A stretch of 64,000 bases of DNA from Atrichornis clamosus (GCA_013400975.1 WBMZ01003004.1:186001-250000); one strand, 5' to 3'. Positions 39,912 through 53,500 are shown, counted from the first letter of the stretch. Made by a program: numbers and translations. The notes: generated by a model from the letters alone, not told the origin.

Positions 39912-40667
39912 CGGGGGATTTCAGCAAGAGTAGCAGTTTCTCTGCTACAAGTGATTTCAGCTCTTTGTGAATTCAGCTCCGTGTGAAATCGCCCAAGGCA
40001 AACACGGGGACAGAAAGACAGGAGCCTCGCATGGCAGTTCCACAGAGGTCGCCTTTAGTGTCCGAGTGCCCTGCGAAGGGGAGGCCAGAGGCAATACTCC
40101 CTGCTTTCAGGGGCAGAAGCCGGGCTCTTTATAGGAAAGGTAGGGGGTGGGATAGAAGCCAGTTGGCCAACAGGGTACAGGCTATTACCATGAAGAAACA
40201 AGGCATGTTGGGATCTCACCCTGACCTTGATGAAGGCAGCTTATCTCTGACTTCTCCAGGGGAGTGCAACAGGCTCCCAGCCCTCCACACACAACAGTTC
40301 ACTATAGGATTGGCAGAAGGGAATATGTGCTGTCAAACCACCACGGTCAGGACTGTGTGACACTGCTGGACCAAGAAATGAAACAGTAAGGCAGAGGCTA
40401 GTGCTTCCTTCCACATGTACCAGAGCTTCTTGTCAGAGCCCTGCATCCTGACTAGAAAAGGGAATTCAATAGAGGTCGGGAAGAGAAGTTTAAAATTTCC
40501 ATCTCATGACCATTGGGTCCTAGAGTGAGACTGCATTTCCTGAAAGTAACCCAGAGGGAGGGTAGCAGCCTGCAAGAAGGAGCAATTGTGTTTGTTCACT
40601 TTTTGCACTCAGATGAGGTAGAATGCGTGCAGGGGTGTGGAGGTAATTGCAGGCAGCCATTATCCTC

Positions 40668-40758
40668 ATAATTTTATATTATCCGCATGAAAGGAGCTGT
40701 GGTTTGCAGGCAGATAATTTTATATTATCCGCATGAAAGGAGCTGTGGTTTGCAGGCA
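40668..40758 (+). repeat. 46-bp tandem duplication, two near-identical copies
   Basis: The unit starts ATAATTTTATATTATCCGCA. It occupies 40668-40713 and recurs identically for 45 bases at 40714-40758. A fragment of the unit's right end (TTGCAGGCAG) also occurs upstream at 40647-40656, suggesting the unit's ends shared a short homology that seeded the duplication. Perfect identity in fast-evolving non-coding DNA points to a recent event, or an assembly/sequencing artefact. Confidence 0.95.
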
Positions 40759-42996
40759 TGGACCTTCCCCAAGTTTACATCCCCACGTGTACATCTTTCC
40801 ACAGGTGAGTGCTTCCCTGTTAGGGGAAATGACAATGTGTTATTGCTGTTGTGAAAGCACTCCTGTGCACCCTCTGTAGTAACTCTGAGAGGAGGAGCAT
40901 AAGGACAGAGTTTCACTGCAAGGATGCAAAGTGTAGTGAAGATGGGCATCACCCATCTCATTGTGGGGCTGAAGAGCTTTCATATGACAGATACTGCATT
41001 AAACCAGAGGCTGTGATGGCCTGGCAATGGGCTGCCCAAGGTGGTTACGTGTTCAGCAGCACTCAGGTCAGCGGTGCTCCCAAGTCCATACTCCATGCTC
41101 TTCGACATGCAGTGTGGCCCTTTCCATCCTATTATCATTCTCACAAGTATGAAAATGGCACATTTTCCTACCCATTTAACTTTTTACATCACAGAATATT
41201 TTAAAATGATAAGTTTTTGTCAAGCTCACCGATTTTAATAAAGAAATAAATCTTTCTATTTTTGAAAAGTTTTTTATCTCTGTAAATGTGACAAATGAAC
41301 CAGAAACCATAGGCATTTAAGAGGTGTCTCAGATCCACAGCTTGCATGATACTTAACTACAGGAGCAGCACACTGTATGCAGATGTTTTATGACAGAGCT
41401 AAGATCCCAAAGTTTCTTATGCTGGGTTGTGTCTGGCCTTTCTCTCAGCCCTGGGACAGTGACTGTCCCCTGCCTCCTTTGTGATAGTCAACACTAAGCC
41501 CTGCACCAGAAATGATGCAGTCCCTCTCCTCTGTGTGGCAAGAGTACTTCAGCCTCCCTGGGAGGGCTCTTGCCTGCATGCAGCAGTCTGTGTCCCTGGG
41601 GATGTGCAGCACAGCCTTCCACCGAGTTCCTGCACTCAGGTTGAGTTTGTCAAAATGATACACTGGTATGTAGACCCTCAACAGTCTACACGGATTAAAA
41701 TGCCCTTTAGCATGTGCAAAATTATGAGGGTTGTTTGGGGTCCTTAGTCACACGTTTGTCTTGTCACTTCACAGCTGGGGTGAAACACACATTTGCCAAG
41801 AAAATGGGCACACCAAGGGACACTTTAATAGTGTGTCTTGAGCTGCTATGTTGACTGTCATCTGAATTCTGTTCTCCTTTGTTATAACTCAGGAATGAAA
41901 TAATTTCCAGTGTGTTCTTAAAAGACCCTGGGTATCATACAAACAGCCTGACACAAACTGCTTTCAACTAGGAGCTATTAGAGAATACTGGAGAGTCACT
42001 CCACATGCCCCAGTCCAGGCTTTGGTTATGTGGTGTTGCCATCATCATGGTCATGAAAGCAGGAAATTGTACATCTAGCACTGGAAAATAAAGAAAGAAG
42101 TTGGATGGCAATTTTCAGGCAATTTAACAACAGATTCAAGACCTATTCTTTCTTTTTTTTGTCAAACAATGGCTAGTAAATGGGCGTTTGTGTTTCTTTT
42201 TCATTCCATCCACTTAGGAGTTACTTTCTTTTCATAGAAATTGTGTACATGCAGAAGTGTTCTATAGAAGCAGCAAGGAAGGATTTTCACAGGCTCATTT
42301 TTTTAGTCCCTCCTTTTGCATCGTAAATAGAATTCAAATTCTGCAATGCTCAAAATACAGACGTGTATGCAAGGTTGACTTCATCAGTATCCTGCATTTT
42401 CATTGGTAAGCCCAGAGCAGCCTGCCCACAAGTTTAGTGTCGCTATTACAGAGGAAGAGGAGAGGAAATGCCAGCCAGTCCAAACACAGAATATTGAAAA
42501 GGTCAACATAATAGAGCAAGCTGCTATGATTCATAGAGACTTTAAGAGTCTAATATTTCATCTCATGACAAAGATTGTAATGAGAACTGAAAATGGCACA
42601 ACATTAATTCATCTTTGTGACAAACACCATAATGAGAATGGAAGTGTACAGGCTTCAAATACTCGTGTTACTGATCTGTGGTCCTTGTTCTGTAACGGGA
42701 CACAAACCCGAACTGTTCGCTTAGAAATAGAAATCTAAAATCAACAACTTGTACAGCTATTCTGATACAGCCTATTACATGTTCTGATGCTAATGCAAGC
42801 AGAGAGCAGCACAAGCCTGCCAAAGTCAACCAAATTTGCTGTGTGCTGCCCAAGCACACATGGCTCACTAGCACAGAGCCTGGCTGCCACGGCATGGCCA
42901 TGTGTATGTGTCCATGTGTTTGCACAGTTGTATAGCAAACAACCTGTTTGCACAGCCTTGTGTCCACAAAGGTAGACACTCTCCACAGATACCAGG

Positions 42997-43015
42997 AGCT
43001 GGCCAGGGGGCAAAG
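42997..43015 (+). promoter_or_regulatory. Weak CTCF-like motif
   Basis: AGCTGGCCAGGGGGCAAAG keeps the AGGGGGCA core of the CTCF motif but matches poorly in the upstream half. Same orientation as the stronger motif at 46568. Confidence 0.2.
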
Positions 43016-43220
43016 ATGATAGGCTGGCTCATAACAAGAAGTCCCTTATTTTCTGCCTCTGACTAGTTCTTATATAAATGGGGGTGGAAGGAATGTGTGT
43101 GTAGAAAGTGTTTTCACTTATTACATTTTTAGTCGACATTTTCCATGTTATCTTTAGGGTCACAGCAATATAAGCAGAACATGCATCGCAAGTCTAATTT
43201 TATATTCTGTTGGTTTGCTT

Positions 43221-43274
43221 TAAAAAAAGAAAAAGGAAAAAAGAAACAGAAAGAAAAAGAAAGAAAAAGAAAAT
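43221..43274 (+). repeat. A-rich (GAAAA)n-like low-complexity tract
   Basis: An uninterrupted purine tract except for a single C, mainly AAAGAAAAAG units. Likely length-variable. Confidence 0.9.
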
Positions 43275-44271
43275 GACATATGGACTGTGGCATCAGTTCT
43301 TGGAAAAGCTCGGATTCATTAAATAAGCAGACATATATCTTGAGTATTGTGATACAAGAGATTGCAATATCATACTTTGCTTTCTGAGCACTGGGCACAG
43401 CCTCTGGCTTTGCTCCCCAGGCTACTGGAAAATGGTGATACTTTTATTCTTGTAGAGTGTCACTATATGTCCCCCTCCATCCCACCCTGAGGTTTCCAGG
43501 TGACCCATCACATTCCAGGTACCTCAGTCTATAGCTAAAGCTCTTGATCCACTCCCCTGAAGAGACTTATTATTATATGCCAAGCATCCTGGAAAGCTTC
43601 TGATGTCTGATAAAAAGCAAAGAAAAGAACTTTTCAGAGATCTAGCCCAGAACACAACTTGGCTAGGGGATCCGACCCTGAACAGCACATAAAACGTTGC
43701 TAGAGCAGAATAATGTTTCTGTCTGACAACAGGAATCCACTATGGTATGGATCACATTAAACTAAGGGATGACATTATTACAAGAGATTCTTGTTGATCG
43801 CCCTTTCCATTCCTTTCCCCCCATGCCTGCAATTGCAGAATTTCCTTCAGGCAATGGAAGCAATTTACTTGCCTAAGTAACATTAGGAAAGTATTTAACG
43901 TATATTTAAGAGTGTCACAGTGCAATTTAGCAGCTGGAAACAAGGAGCAAATGAACACCATGTGACATACCAGCTCGTAATGGGCCATCCACAAGTGCTC
44001 CGTGGAGCATAGTTTAAGAATCAGTGTCTTATGCTGCGTTTTAAAGAAATCCATATCAATAAAATGCTCTGTCTCTCTAAAACACACATATACAGACACA
44101 CAGAGATGTGTATTTCACAGTGCAGACGACACAGCCCGAAGATGGGTTAGCCACTAATGAAATGGAGCTCTGGGTAGGACTGTGCAGCTGTTTAAAAGCA
44201 CACAGTCACGCTACACAGCAAGCTGGAGTGGGAAGTGAAGAGAAATATTGTATCAGGTTGTAACTACATGA

Positions 44272-44309
44272 GGAATTTAGATAAGCAGAAGGAATTTAGA
44301 AAAGCAGAA
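44272..44309 (+). repeat. 19-bp tandem duplication
   Basis: GGAATTTAGATAAGCAGAA (44272-44290) is followed directly by GGAATTTAGAAAAGCAGAA (44291-44309), with one mismatch. A small, fairly recent slippage duplication. Confidence 0.9.
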
Positions 44310-44732
44310 TGTGATCACCCACACCGGAATTTAATTAGCTCTCCAGAGCTTCCATCCCCTAACCAAAGGTGTCGTAGGATTGCCAGCAAAGGCGAACGGT
44401 TACTATTCTTGTGCTTGGCAATGTACAAACATGCAGGATGATATAGTTTATATCCTGAAGACTTAACCAGTTAGAGAGTCAGGAAGAAAAGTGTAGAGAC
44501 AACTGCGGAAAAGTGGGGTGGGAGAAGGGAAGAGCGTGTATAGTTAACTGATGGGTTTGGACTGAGTGAGCCTATCTGCAGTGTTTAAGGTGCAAACATG
44601 TGTGTATATTTCTAGAGTCAGAATTTTCTTGAAAACAAGCTTGAAAAAGATGAGCTAAAATGGGGAGGAAAAGTATGGTCAAAGGATGGTGGAGAACAAG
44701 CCCAGACAAATGTCAAAATATTTGGAGTTGTA

Positions 44733-44802
44733 AACCTGATCCTAACTGAAGTTGGGTTTAAGGCTCTCTCTGACTTCATTGAAGGCCAAGTTTCACCACT
44801 GG
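44733..44802 (+). repeat. Possible old amniote repeat fragment
   Basis: AACCTGATCCTAACTGAAGT followed by TGACTTCATTGAAGGCCAAG and TTTCACCAC resembles a phrase common in old reptile and bird repeats (a CTGATCC...ACTGAAGTCAATGG...TTCACC arrangement). The match is short and recalled from memory. Confidence 0.3.
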
Positions 44803-46567
44803 TACTTTTATGAGTAATTTTAAACTTCTGTGACATTTTAAACTGATTATTTTGGAATTGGTTTCCAAGCATCTCTTTTCATGCTAGAATGTCACATTAA
44901 TTCATTCTTAATTGATCCATACGCTTCCAATTTTCTAAATCCAAACTGTGTAAAACTTGAGTAGTCAAGATAGCATCTTACAGTACCTTAGTATCTTGCC
45001 AAAGATAAAGTTCCAGTAGGATAGTTTATGTAAAGTATCTCACCAAATATATAGTTCCTGTAGTTTAAAATCCCTTGCAGATGTCAGAAGCAGCAGCTTT
45101 TTGTTTATATATGTATATAACAAAAAAGATGTCTTAAAAGAAAGGTGTGTTCCCTGAATTTTACTATTTTTCAAAAAAAAGTTGTTTTAACCGTGGTTAT
45201 TTAACCTGCATTTGATCTCAGAAGATGCAAGGATGACTAGACACCATGGTTACTTGATTTCTGCAAGATGTAGCTGCTTGCCAAAATATAGATGGAAGGA
45301 CTGCTACTTAGTATAACTGTTATTAGATGCTGCGGTTTTCTTTTGTCTCCCCTGAACAATATGAAATATGTCCATACTGACTAAAAATATTCATACGGCA
45401 TGACATACATAAAAATTATAATTTATATTCTTATTCAAAATTTAGTTGTGTGGAAAACGCCTATCAATCTTACTTATAGAAAAGAAAGATTTTTTCCTAT
45501 AGCTTTATAATTGTAACAATATGCAAATATGCTTTACTTCTCATTCTAGGGAAATAGGGCTTAAAATGTTGAGGGTGTTTTGAATTTTCAGAGTCTGAAA
45601 GGATAAGCTCATGGCTTATTTTGTGTCAGTAATGAACAGAAAAAATTGCTTCTCATACTTCCATTTGGCACTTATTTTGTATTTTCTGCAATTAAAGTGG
45701 GGTTATAGTCAAAGCGACTCTAAAAATGACACATTTATCCTCCTGCAGTGACTCCTGTATCAAATTCCCTCTGATTATATATCAAGAGATGATTTCTCTA
45801 GCTGTCAGCACTGCAAATTCATCCTGGGATCTCAAACTGCAAGCTGCATTCTTTATGCTTATTACAACATCATTCGTAACAAAGACCCAGGAATGTGGAT
45901 GTGATTGACTCTGCAAGATGCGAGGTACAATCCAGCTCGTTCCCCCATGGCACAGCTGGGGGCACAGCAGCACAGGGAAATGGTCCGACATGGCTGTGAG
46001 CCAACATGCCTACCCGTGCTATTTACTTTTGTAGGTGTGTGTTGGTGTAACTCCCTCGCGTGGACTTTCTAGCCCAGAATAAGCTGTCCAGGTTGGACAG
46101 CACTAAAGCCATATGAACATCCTTTCACATACTGAATAACCCGCAATCATGTGGGTGCAGATCCATCCAGCAAAACACAGATCTTCATCGAAACACAGAG
46201 ATACCCAGGCTTTCATTTCATTTCATCTCTCTTTTGTCTTTAAGAAGAATGAAGAGATCCCAGTGTCTGTTGTGCCAGTTCTCACGTCACTAAGTACCTT
46301 CCAAGCTTTTCATTTTCACTTTTTTTTCTGTTAAATCTATCTCCTCTTGCTCAGCTTCGCCCAGAAAAACAAAGCTGCAGTCCATAGGTGCTGGAGGCAC
46401 AGTCATGAAGCAGGCTGTAACATTGTATAGCATAGAAGCCCAGAAACGTCTGCAAATGCAGATTAAAGTGCCTTCCCTTTGCTAGCAAGATTCTGCTAGC
46501 AGAGGTGTACCTTTCTTGTTTTTATTACGTCTTCCAGTATCACCAGTACCGCAGGGACTCTGGTACA

Positions 46568-46586
46568 CTGCCTCTAGGGGGCAAGA
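46568..46586 (+). promoter_or_regulatory. CTCF-like binding motif
   Basis: CTGCCTCTAGGGGGCAAGA fits the vertebrate CTCF consensus well: GCC in the upstream half, C-T before the invariant AGGGGGC core, then A. CTCF organises chromatin loops and insulators. The motif lies in unique DNA, not inside a recognisable repeat. Motif occurrence alone does not show occupancy. Confidence 0.4.
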
Positions 46587-49500
46587 TGATTATTCACCAA
46601 GTAATTTGTCCCATCCAGAGGTCCCTCCCTATGTGGCAAGTTTAGTAGTGTGAAGGCGCCCTAGGCTGCTACTGCTCCCTGCAGCCTCTTACCTTGAATC
46701 ATCAGCAAAAGGAGATTTGTTCTCATCTGCCAAACAGCAAGGTGGAATTGCTGAAGACACTCTCCCAAATCAGCTACAAGGAAAGGGAGCACCTTGGGTC
46801 AAGGACTGGGGGTCGCTGACACCCTTATAGGCTCCTTTGCTTACAAGGCCATTGCTTAGGGAACTCTGCCCACAGTCACATGAGCTGGAGTCCAAGGATG
46901 CAGGATGAGGGGCACCTGCAACCTCCCAACTTCCAGTCCATAGCAAAGCGAACTCAAACATGGCTTGTTGAGAGACCAGCAACTGTATTGTTTCAAGCAT
47001 ATTTACCACCAGCTCCAGGTGTGGGAGTCATTTAGTTTAATGGTTTATGTAGCAATTTAGTGGGCTGCCACCTTACCAGCCTGATGAGACATCTTGCTAA
47101 TTATGCTCATTCATTAAGTGCATACTGCCATGAACATTTCCTTTGTACTAGAGCATGGGTAGCACAAACTTATCTGGCAAAAGAAATACAAAAATGGTTA
47201 TTGTTGCAGTAGTGCTGGCACGGGAGAGAGATGTTAACTTGCATACAGACTCAATAATAAATGAAATGCTTGACAAGGGAAAATGAATTGGCATGTTCCT
47301 CCATCTTTCTAGGAAACTGACAGTGTATCCTACAGCCATGGAGTCCACATGCTGACAGTTACAAAGAGGTTTTGTGAACAAACTAATATAGACTATGTCA
47401 GTCTGCCATTAATTTTGGAGTTCCTTTCTGGGCAGTTTGTAAAATCTAATCAATGGGGCATTTTTCAAAAATCTATGAAAATTGTGAGCCTGTAATTGTG
47501 CCTTCCTAAAATAATAACAGGGAATCTGGCAAGAGAAGGTGAAAGCTACACAATGTGCCTTTCTTCCTGGTTGCTGCTGGAATGTGTCCTGCAAGCACAA
47601 GCTTTTCCCATTATGCAATAGTCTCATGCAAAATCTTCAGTGATATAACACTACTTGGAGGAATTGGAAACTCCAAATCCATTTTCCCTTCTCTCTTCCC
47701 ATGATATGTATGGTGTTAATATAAAGTTAATATCATGGCTTTCCCATTGCTTTTCCCCTATATAGTTTTAACTCTTTATTTACATATTTTCTTTTTATCT
47801 CAAATCGTATGTCAGGCTCTACGTATCTGAGGATGGGCTAGTTCCAGCCTCCCCAGGCTTGAACTGCCTCTTGAACTTTCTCTGATTACATCATTATATA
47901 TCATGAAACATTATTAGTGCCATCAAGGCATGCAGAGTTGGTCACAGTGCTTACACTCTAAATCTGACAGAAGCCAAAAAGAGGGCAATAGTTTAAATAA
48001 AGGGGGAAGTGGAGATGACATTGAGGAGGAAATTGATTGCAGAAAGCTTTATGAAATGAGCGTTTAGATGAAAGAGGGCTCTGAAGGAAAGAAAAGAGCC
48101 TGTTGGACTAGAAGTTGGGGCTGTTCCAAAATGAGGCCCCAACTCAAGAGAGCGTTTCTGTTCAGGGTAGTGTTTAAGCATGAAGTCAGACATTTGATGG
48201 GCTGGGGCACATAGACCTTAGGGAGATGTATATAAAGACACAATGAGGGGGAAGAATCTATAGGAATGTAAGAACAGGAGAGCAAGGAGGCCTCATAGTT
48301 TGTTCAACGGGGTCAAAGTCAGCAAAGTAATAAAATGTATAAGGGGGAGATTAGGGTTTTCTTGCCAGAGGTTCATGGGAAACTAGCTATTTGAGTGAGA
48401 AAGCTTACAGGGAGAGATGCTGTCTGCCACTAAACAAACCAATATGCTGGTGGGGAGGGAGCAGATGAACTTTGAGAGCATGAGCTTTTCTCCGAGGTTT
48501 TAGTGGCATTGTTTGGAGACCTGGCCAAAAAGAAAAACAAATATACATACCTTTTCCACTCTCACAGGTTTTGAACTCTTTATTTCCTCAAATATATGGT
48601 TTACTGTTTGCACCAATGTTGTAAAGCATGGACTTGAACATGAGAATTTTGCACTCTGGAGGAATACTGAAGGTCTGTTTAGAAAGAGGAGACTGATAGC
48701 ACCAGACATGTCTTCACGCACAAGAAACATGACAACAGGTTTAAGGGATCATGCAAACCCTAACTTCTCATTTGATTTTTCTTATTTCTGTTTAACTGAA
48801 TTAGCTTTCCTGTTAGCCTTATTGTGTTGTACAGCTACACAAACAGGAGAAATAAAACTGTGAGAAAAACGCGAGGCTGACTACTAGGAAGAAGAGAACA
48901 GTGTGGGTAGGAGTAAAGGAACAGAGGGCAGAGGTCACCTGATGGGCAAATAGCTAATTTAAGATGAAGGAAACAATCTGCTCCTGATGACTTTACCATT
49001 CACTTCTAGTCTGACGGTGGAATTTGAATACACAACATCTGCCATACTAGCATTAGTTGCTATATTTTTATCTGTCTTCTGAGTACTGTGTAATATGAGG
49101 ATTATTTGAATTTTTTAAAAGATGGATGATATAGAAATATAGTGTATGCCATGGACTAGGCACAGGATGCTCTTAGTGGTAAAGGTCTCCATATCTTTGA
49201 CATGAAACAGGTGATGTGTTTTTCAAAGGGCTTGTAGAATAAATAAGTAAGAAAAATACCTGTGAGTACCGTCTTTCTTCCCCAGAAAAAAGAAACAACC
49301 AGCTTTAAAACTTCCAACAGCCTTTCATTTAACTCAGATTTATTGCACACACATATGTGTGTGGTTCCTATAGTATATATGTTCTCCACTTGCTCATGAC
49401 GCAGCTATTTGATTGAGCACCCTTAAATTCAATATGACAAATTATTTATCTGAATATTCCTCTGAACAGATGCAAATAAGGGAGAGTCTCGTCACATAAC

Positions 49501-50429
49501 ATCAGCCACTCTTGTGGAGCTGCCTTTGGCACAGAGCTGAGTACTGGCACCTTCTCCTGTAGTTGCTGAACTGCAGGCATGGCTGGGCGTGCACATCTAG
49601 CCCTGCCCATGCTGAAGGATCCTGACTTGGCCAAGCTGTGCAAAGCAGCTTATCTTAGGGTACTCCTTGCTGTTCAAACCACCACCATGCACCCTGAGGG
49701 CTGGTGGGCGCTAACTTGTAACACCACAGTTTGACATCTTCATCCTTTTTATTTAAAAGCAACTTTATTACAAAGTTTTACTGAAAAACAGAAGTTGTCT
49801 CAGTAACAGTGGGAGGTAGAGCAGAGTTTAACAAGAGAAACAGTAAGCTAGTGAATAAACTGTTAGTGGAGGTGAGAGTTACTGTGTCTTTCCCTACACT
49901 ATTTGAAGCATTTGCTTTCTTAAAATAAAAGGGCCATTTATTTCAGGCTGCATCTTACAGCTACCTTAGCTGTCTGAAGTCAAACATAAAAATATTCTTT
50001 CTTCCAGAGCGAGCCATTCATCACTCAACCAGTAAATATTACTCACTCCATTGATTACACTGTAATTATATTTTCTTGTTAAATAGCTGTTAAAATTGGG
50101 TATAAAAGATTCATTTGTTTCTACTAAAGATAGTCTCTTTCTTTAAACGCTTCGTTGTTGTGAATTAGTCATTGCAGTTTGCACAGCTGAAATGCCAAAT
50201 GTGATGACTTTCTGGGTGATATCTGGGAGTCATCTTACTTAGTCTTTCTCTTCTTTATTTTTGGGCCTTCCAAAGAAACCTCCCAATCATATACAAAGAT
50301 TCTAGGAGTTATCAGCGTCAACCCCTTGTACAGAGATGCAACTTGACTTTCTGCAGCATGAGAATTTCTCAAAGTATAGTCCACAACCAAAAGACCTCAG
50401 CTCAAGTGAAGTGATTTTTATCAGATAAA

Positions 50430-50560
50430 TAGGAGGTCTGGAGATCTGAGCTTCAGGTATAGTTCTTCCCTGCCTTGCTTTCTTCCAGCATTTTGTACAC
50501 TATCAGCTGAGGATAGTGAAACACCACATAAAGTGCTTTAAAATTTGCAGGTGGCAATAA
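50430..50560 (+). mobile_element. Possible MIR/L3-like SINE relic
   Basis: AGGAGGTCTGGAGATCTGAG (50430-50449), TTCTTCCCTGCC and a TAAAGTGCTTTAAAATTTGC segment (50529-50548) occur in the order expected of a MIR/L3-type element. The forward family phrases would be GGAGACCTGGGTTC and GTAAAGCGCTTTGAGATC. It is very diverged, so this is a tentative call. Confidence 0.35.
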
Positions 50561-53500
50561 AAACTGTCTTTAATCAAGCCTGTTCCTCCAGGTTTGAGTG
50601 CTCTCTCTAGATATAAACTGCCAGGCAAAGAACTCTTCATGTGCAGCCTATGAACATTATCAACCCATAGATAACCTGTCATGTGGTTAATTAATTAGAC
50701 TGAATACTATTTAATTAAAGGGCATCCTCAGTGATTCTGTCCAGAGCCAGCTCAGCAGCACTCGTGTGGCCCGAGGCCTGAACTTGCTGCTTGCCTTCAC
50801 ACAACACTGTGACAACACGCAAGGGAGCCATCAAACAACTGGGAACAATCCTGAGCGTGCTGGGTTTTTGCCACGCCTGGGTATCCCTACAGAGCAGAGT
50901 GCTGGCTGAGTGCAGGTCTGGCAACCCGGCACAGAGCCTAGGGACTTCTTTGTTCATTGTCCACTTCTGTTCTCTCCAGATCCCTCTCTCTTCCCCTCAA
51001 CTACTTCTCCGACAGTACAGAGCTCTCCCACCAGCCAGCCGAAATTTCACTGATTCTTTTGAGGATGCTCTCAAAATCCTGCAGACCAGCAGGGAACTTT
51101 CCAGCTGCAAGCAGCCTTAGAGACCTTTGCTGTACACCAGCCTTCCCATCACTACACTTATCATCTGTGGCACAGAGGCTTTTGACAGAAGCGGAGCTTA
51201 TTTTGGAAGTGGCCAGTCTGTGTGGGAAGAAGCTCTTCAGGCCATGTAAGGGTAGGAAACTAAGTCTTTTCTTTAGATCCACATCAAAGACATTTCTTAG
51301 GCTTGTTGCTGTGTAAGAAGGCAATCCTAGCAAGTCTGTCTTTGGAAACTGTAGTTTCTTAAGCCTGGAAATGAGGTAGAAATGTTTAACACTTTCACAA
51401 TGTCCAAGCGTTTATCTACCATGCATGTGTGAGTGAACAATAGTCTTGTGGTCACAACAAAATTGCAGCATGTTACAGGCTGAGCTGTAACTGGTGAGCT
51501 CATTTTAGACAGTTTTAATGGCTCTGAAAGGGATCTGTGACATTTTATTAAAAGACAAATGCGGACTGTATTCTGTTATGCTACGTCATGGCTGTAAGAG
51601 AAAAACAAATCTGAGCTTAAAGTAAAATTTTCAAAGGTACAAGTAAAATATTAAATGAGATAATCTGAGGCTCTGAAGTTTTATTAAGATTTACATATCC
51701 ATTATCTTCAAATTAGGAACCACCTGTTCTTCATAACTGTCTGTTTGTATGAATGAGGAACTCTGAGTTTAATTAAGTAGCATGAGTGGGTGGAAAAGGC
51801 TTTCTGACAGCAGTGATATTATTAATGGACATCTATATTGAAGTTCTTTGCATTTTTGAAAGGCTAATTACAATGTAAATTTAGTTTTAAATTATTGCTT
51901 TGCTGTGGGATGGAAGCTGTCATTTATTATTAGAAGGATTTATTCTCAGATCCCAGGAAAACATTGGTTTGTCTGTACAAGCACTCTGTAGTCCCTTATT
52001 ATTTCCTAATTTACACTGTTTTCTTTTGGTTCAATGTGTTGTAAGACATACCTCTATCTCTAGTTTCTTTTTTTTTTTAGGTTTTAGTTTTGCCCTGCAA
52101 CACTCTAAGGTTTCAAGAAAATGAAAGCCAAACTTTTAAAAAGTAGGCCTGAAGCTGAAATCTGAAAAATGTGAACTTGTCTTAAGTAAATAGGCTTCAC
52201 TGACTTCCTGGTACTTTAACATTTTAACCGCTAGTTTAGCACAAACTGCTAGTTTGCAACATGAACCCAAATATGCTGGATGCCAGACCATGTTCGGCTG
52301 TAGTGAACCCAGAATAATTCATACATAGTTTGTCAATGCCCACAAGGAAAACAAGCCTTGGCTGTTGGCCAGCCTGCAGCACACCCAGCCCTCCCCATGC
52401 TCATAGTTCAAACTACAGGAAAGACAGTTTGGGCCCGTGCTGAGCCAACGTGATGCATGATTAATGCTCTCCCTATTTCCTCACCTGAGCAGTTCGAATT
52501 TGGGCCTGGAACGGTTTGAGGTGTAAGTCTGAGAGGTGCAGGCAGTGTAGGTTAGTCAGTGAAGGGTCTCAGAGACAGAAGAGAATTTTTGCATCAGGCA
52601 CGTTGTGCCCACAGAGTGTTTGCAAGCAGAGGGAAGAGAAAGGCAATGAATGAGCACAACTGGGTTATGTTACTTGACCTGTTTCTGCAGTGGCACGGAA
52701 AGCAGTTGGTTGAACATCAGCTCCGCTTTAGTTTGGAATTTTGTGTCCTGTGTTATTAAATGAAAGAGTGCTCTCCGGAATGGGCTGCATCTTGCCTACC
52801 ACTGGCCACAGGGTCACTTCAAGGCTAGTAGGAAATAGAAACCTCTGATTCCACACAGACTGCATTAAAGACCTCTCTGCTTTGCCACTGATGGATAACC
52901 TGAAGTTTACAGATGGGAACAACAGGAAAAGATACAATATCTGGTCAATCTGAAAGGCTTGCAGAGAATGATAACTCAATTGTACACAGTAAACGCTTTG
53001 CTACCATCACCACCGATAGAATTCAATTAAAAGCTATTAGCATAACAAGCATACAAGGGCTGCCAAAGTGCAAGGAAGCTATAAAGCATCTGACTGGGAC
53101 TAGGAGAGGACTGTTTTGACAATTTTGATCTTTTCTGTTCCTGTCTTATTTAATAGTGAATGGTGACAAAGTTCTGATCTGCCCAGTGGCATTTTTTCTT
53201 TACCTTTTTTTAAGTAAGAACTACCTCATAGAGATTTCTGAGGCCTACATCCATAATTTGTCTGCCTTAAGGCTCTCTTGAAAGAAAATAAGCACTATAT
53301 AGCTGTTGTTATGAAAGTTGCACAGTTCATGTATTGCTGGGGGAGGGTACCCACAGCAGGAATTTTTTGATTGTGTGGGAGATCGGATTTGGTATTTGTT
53401 GAAGTCTCCTTGGCCTTATACTATGTGACTGTCTGCAATTTCTTTTCAGAGCATTGAAAATAAAACAGGGCTGTGAATTAGAGTAAATTCCTACTTTCTC

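Larger units (their letters stand above)
39811..40122. promoter_or_regulatory. Compact CpG-rich segment, candidate promoter/CpG islet
   Basis: I count 17 CpG dinucleotides between 39811 and 40122, eight of them in the first 90 bases (for example CACCGGGCGCGTCG). The flanks are almost CpG-free and AT-rich. Retained CpGs in vertebrate DNA usually mean absence of germline methylation, as at promoters, or a young insertion. A TATA-like TTTTTATAG lies just upstream at 39786-39794. Two perfect hairpins lie within (separate entries). I find no associated open frame with a recognisable product, no LTR ends (TG...CA with a poly(A) signal) and no primer-binding site. A non-coding RNA promoter or an enhancer is therefore as likely as a gene start. 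Confidence 0.4.
40123..50429. other. No gene seen; unique sequence with small repeats and CTCF-like motifs
   Basis: Beyond the tandem repeats, the A-rich tract, a weak old repeat and CTCF-like motifs listed separately, I support nothing here. Open frames such as 42403-42738 and 48513-48863 have no recognisable content. Confidence 0.45.

Noticed and set aside
39790..40350. Solo LTR of an endogenous retrovirus as explanation for the CpG-rich segment
   Set aside because: No TG...CA ends, target duplication, poly(A) signal or primer-binding site could be identified.
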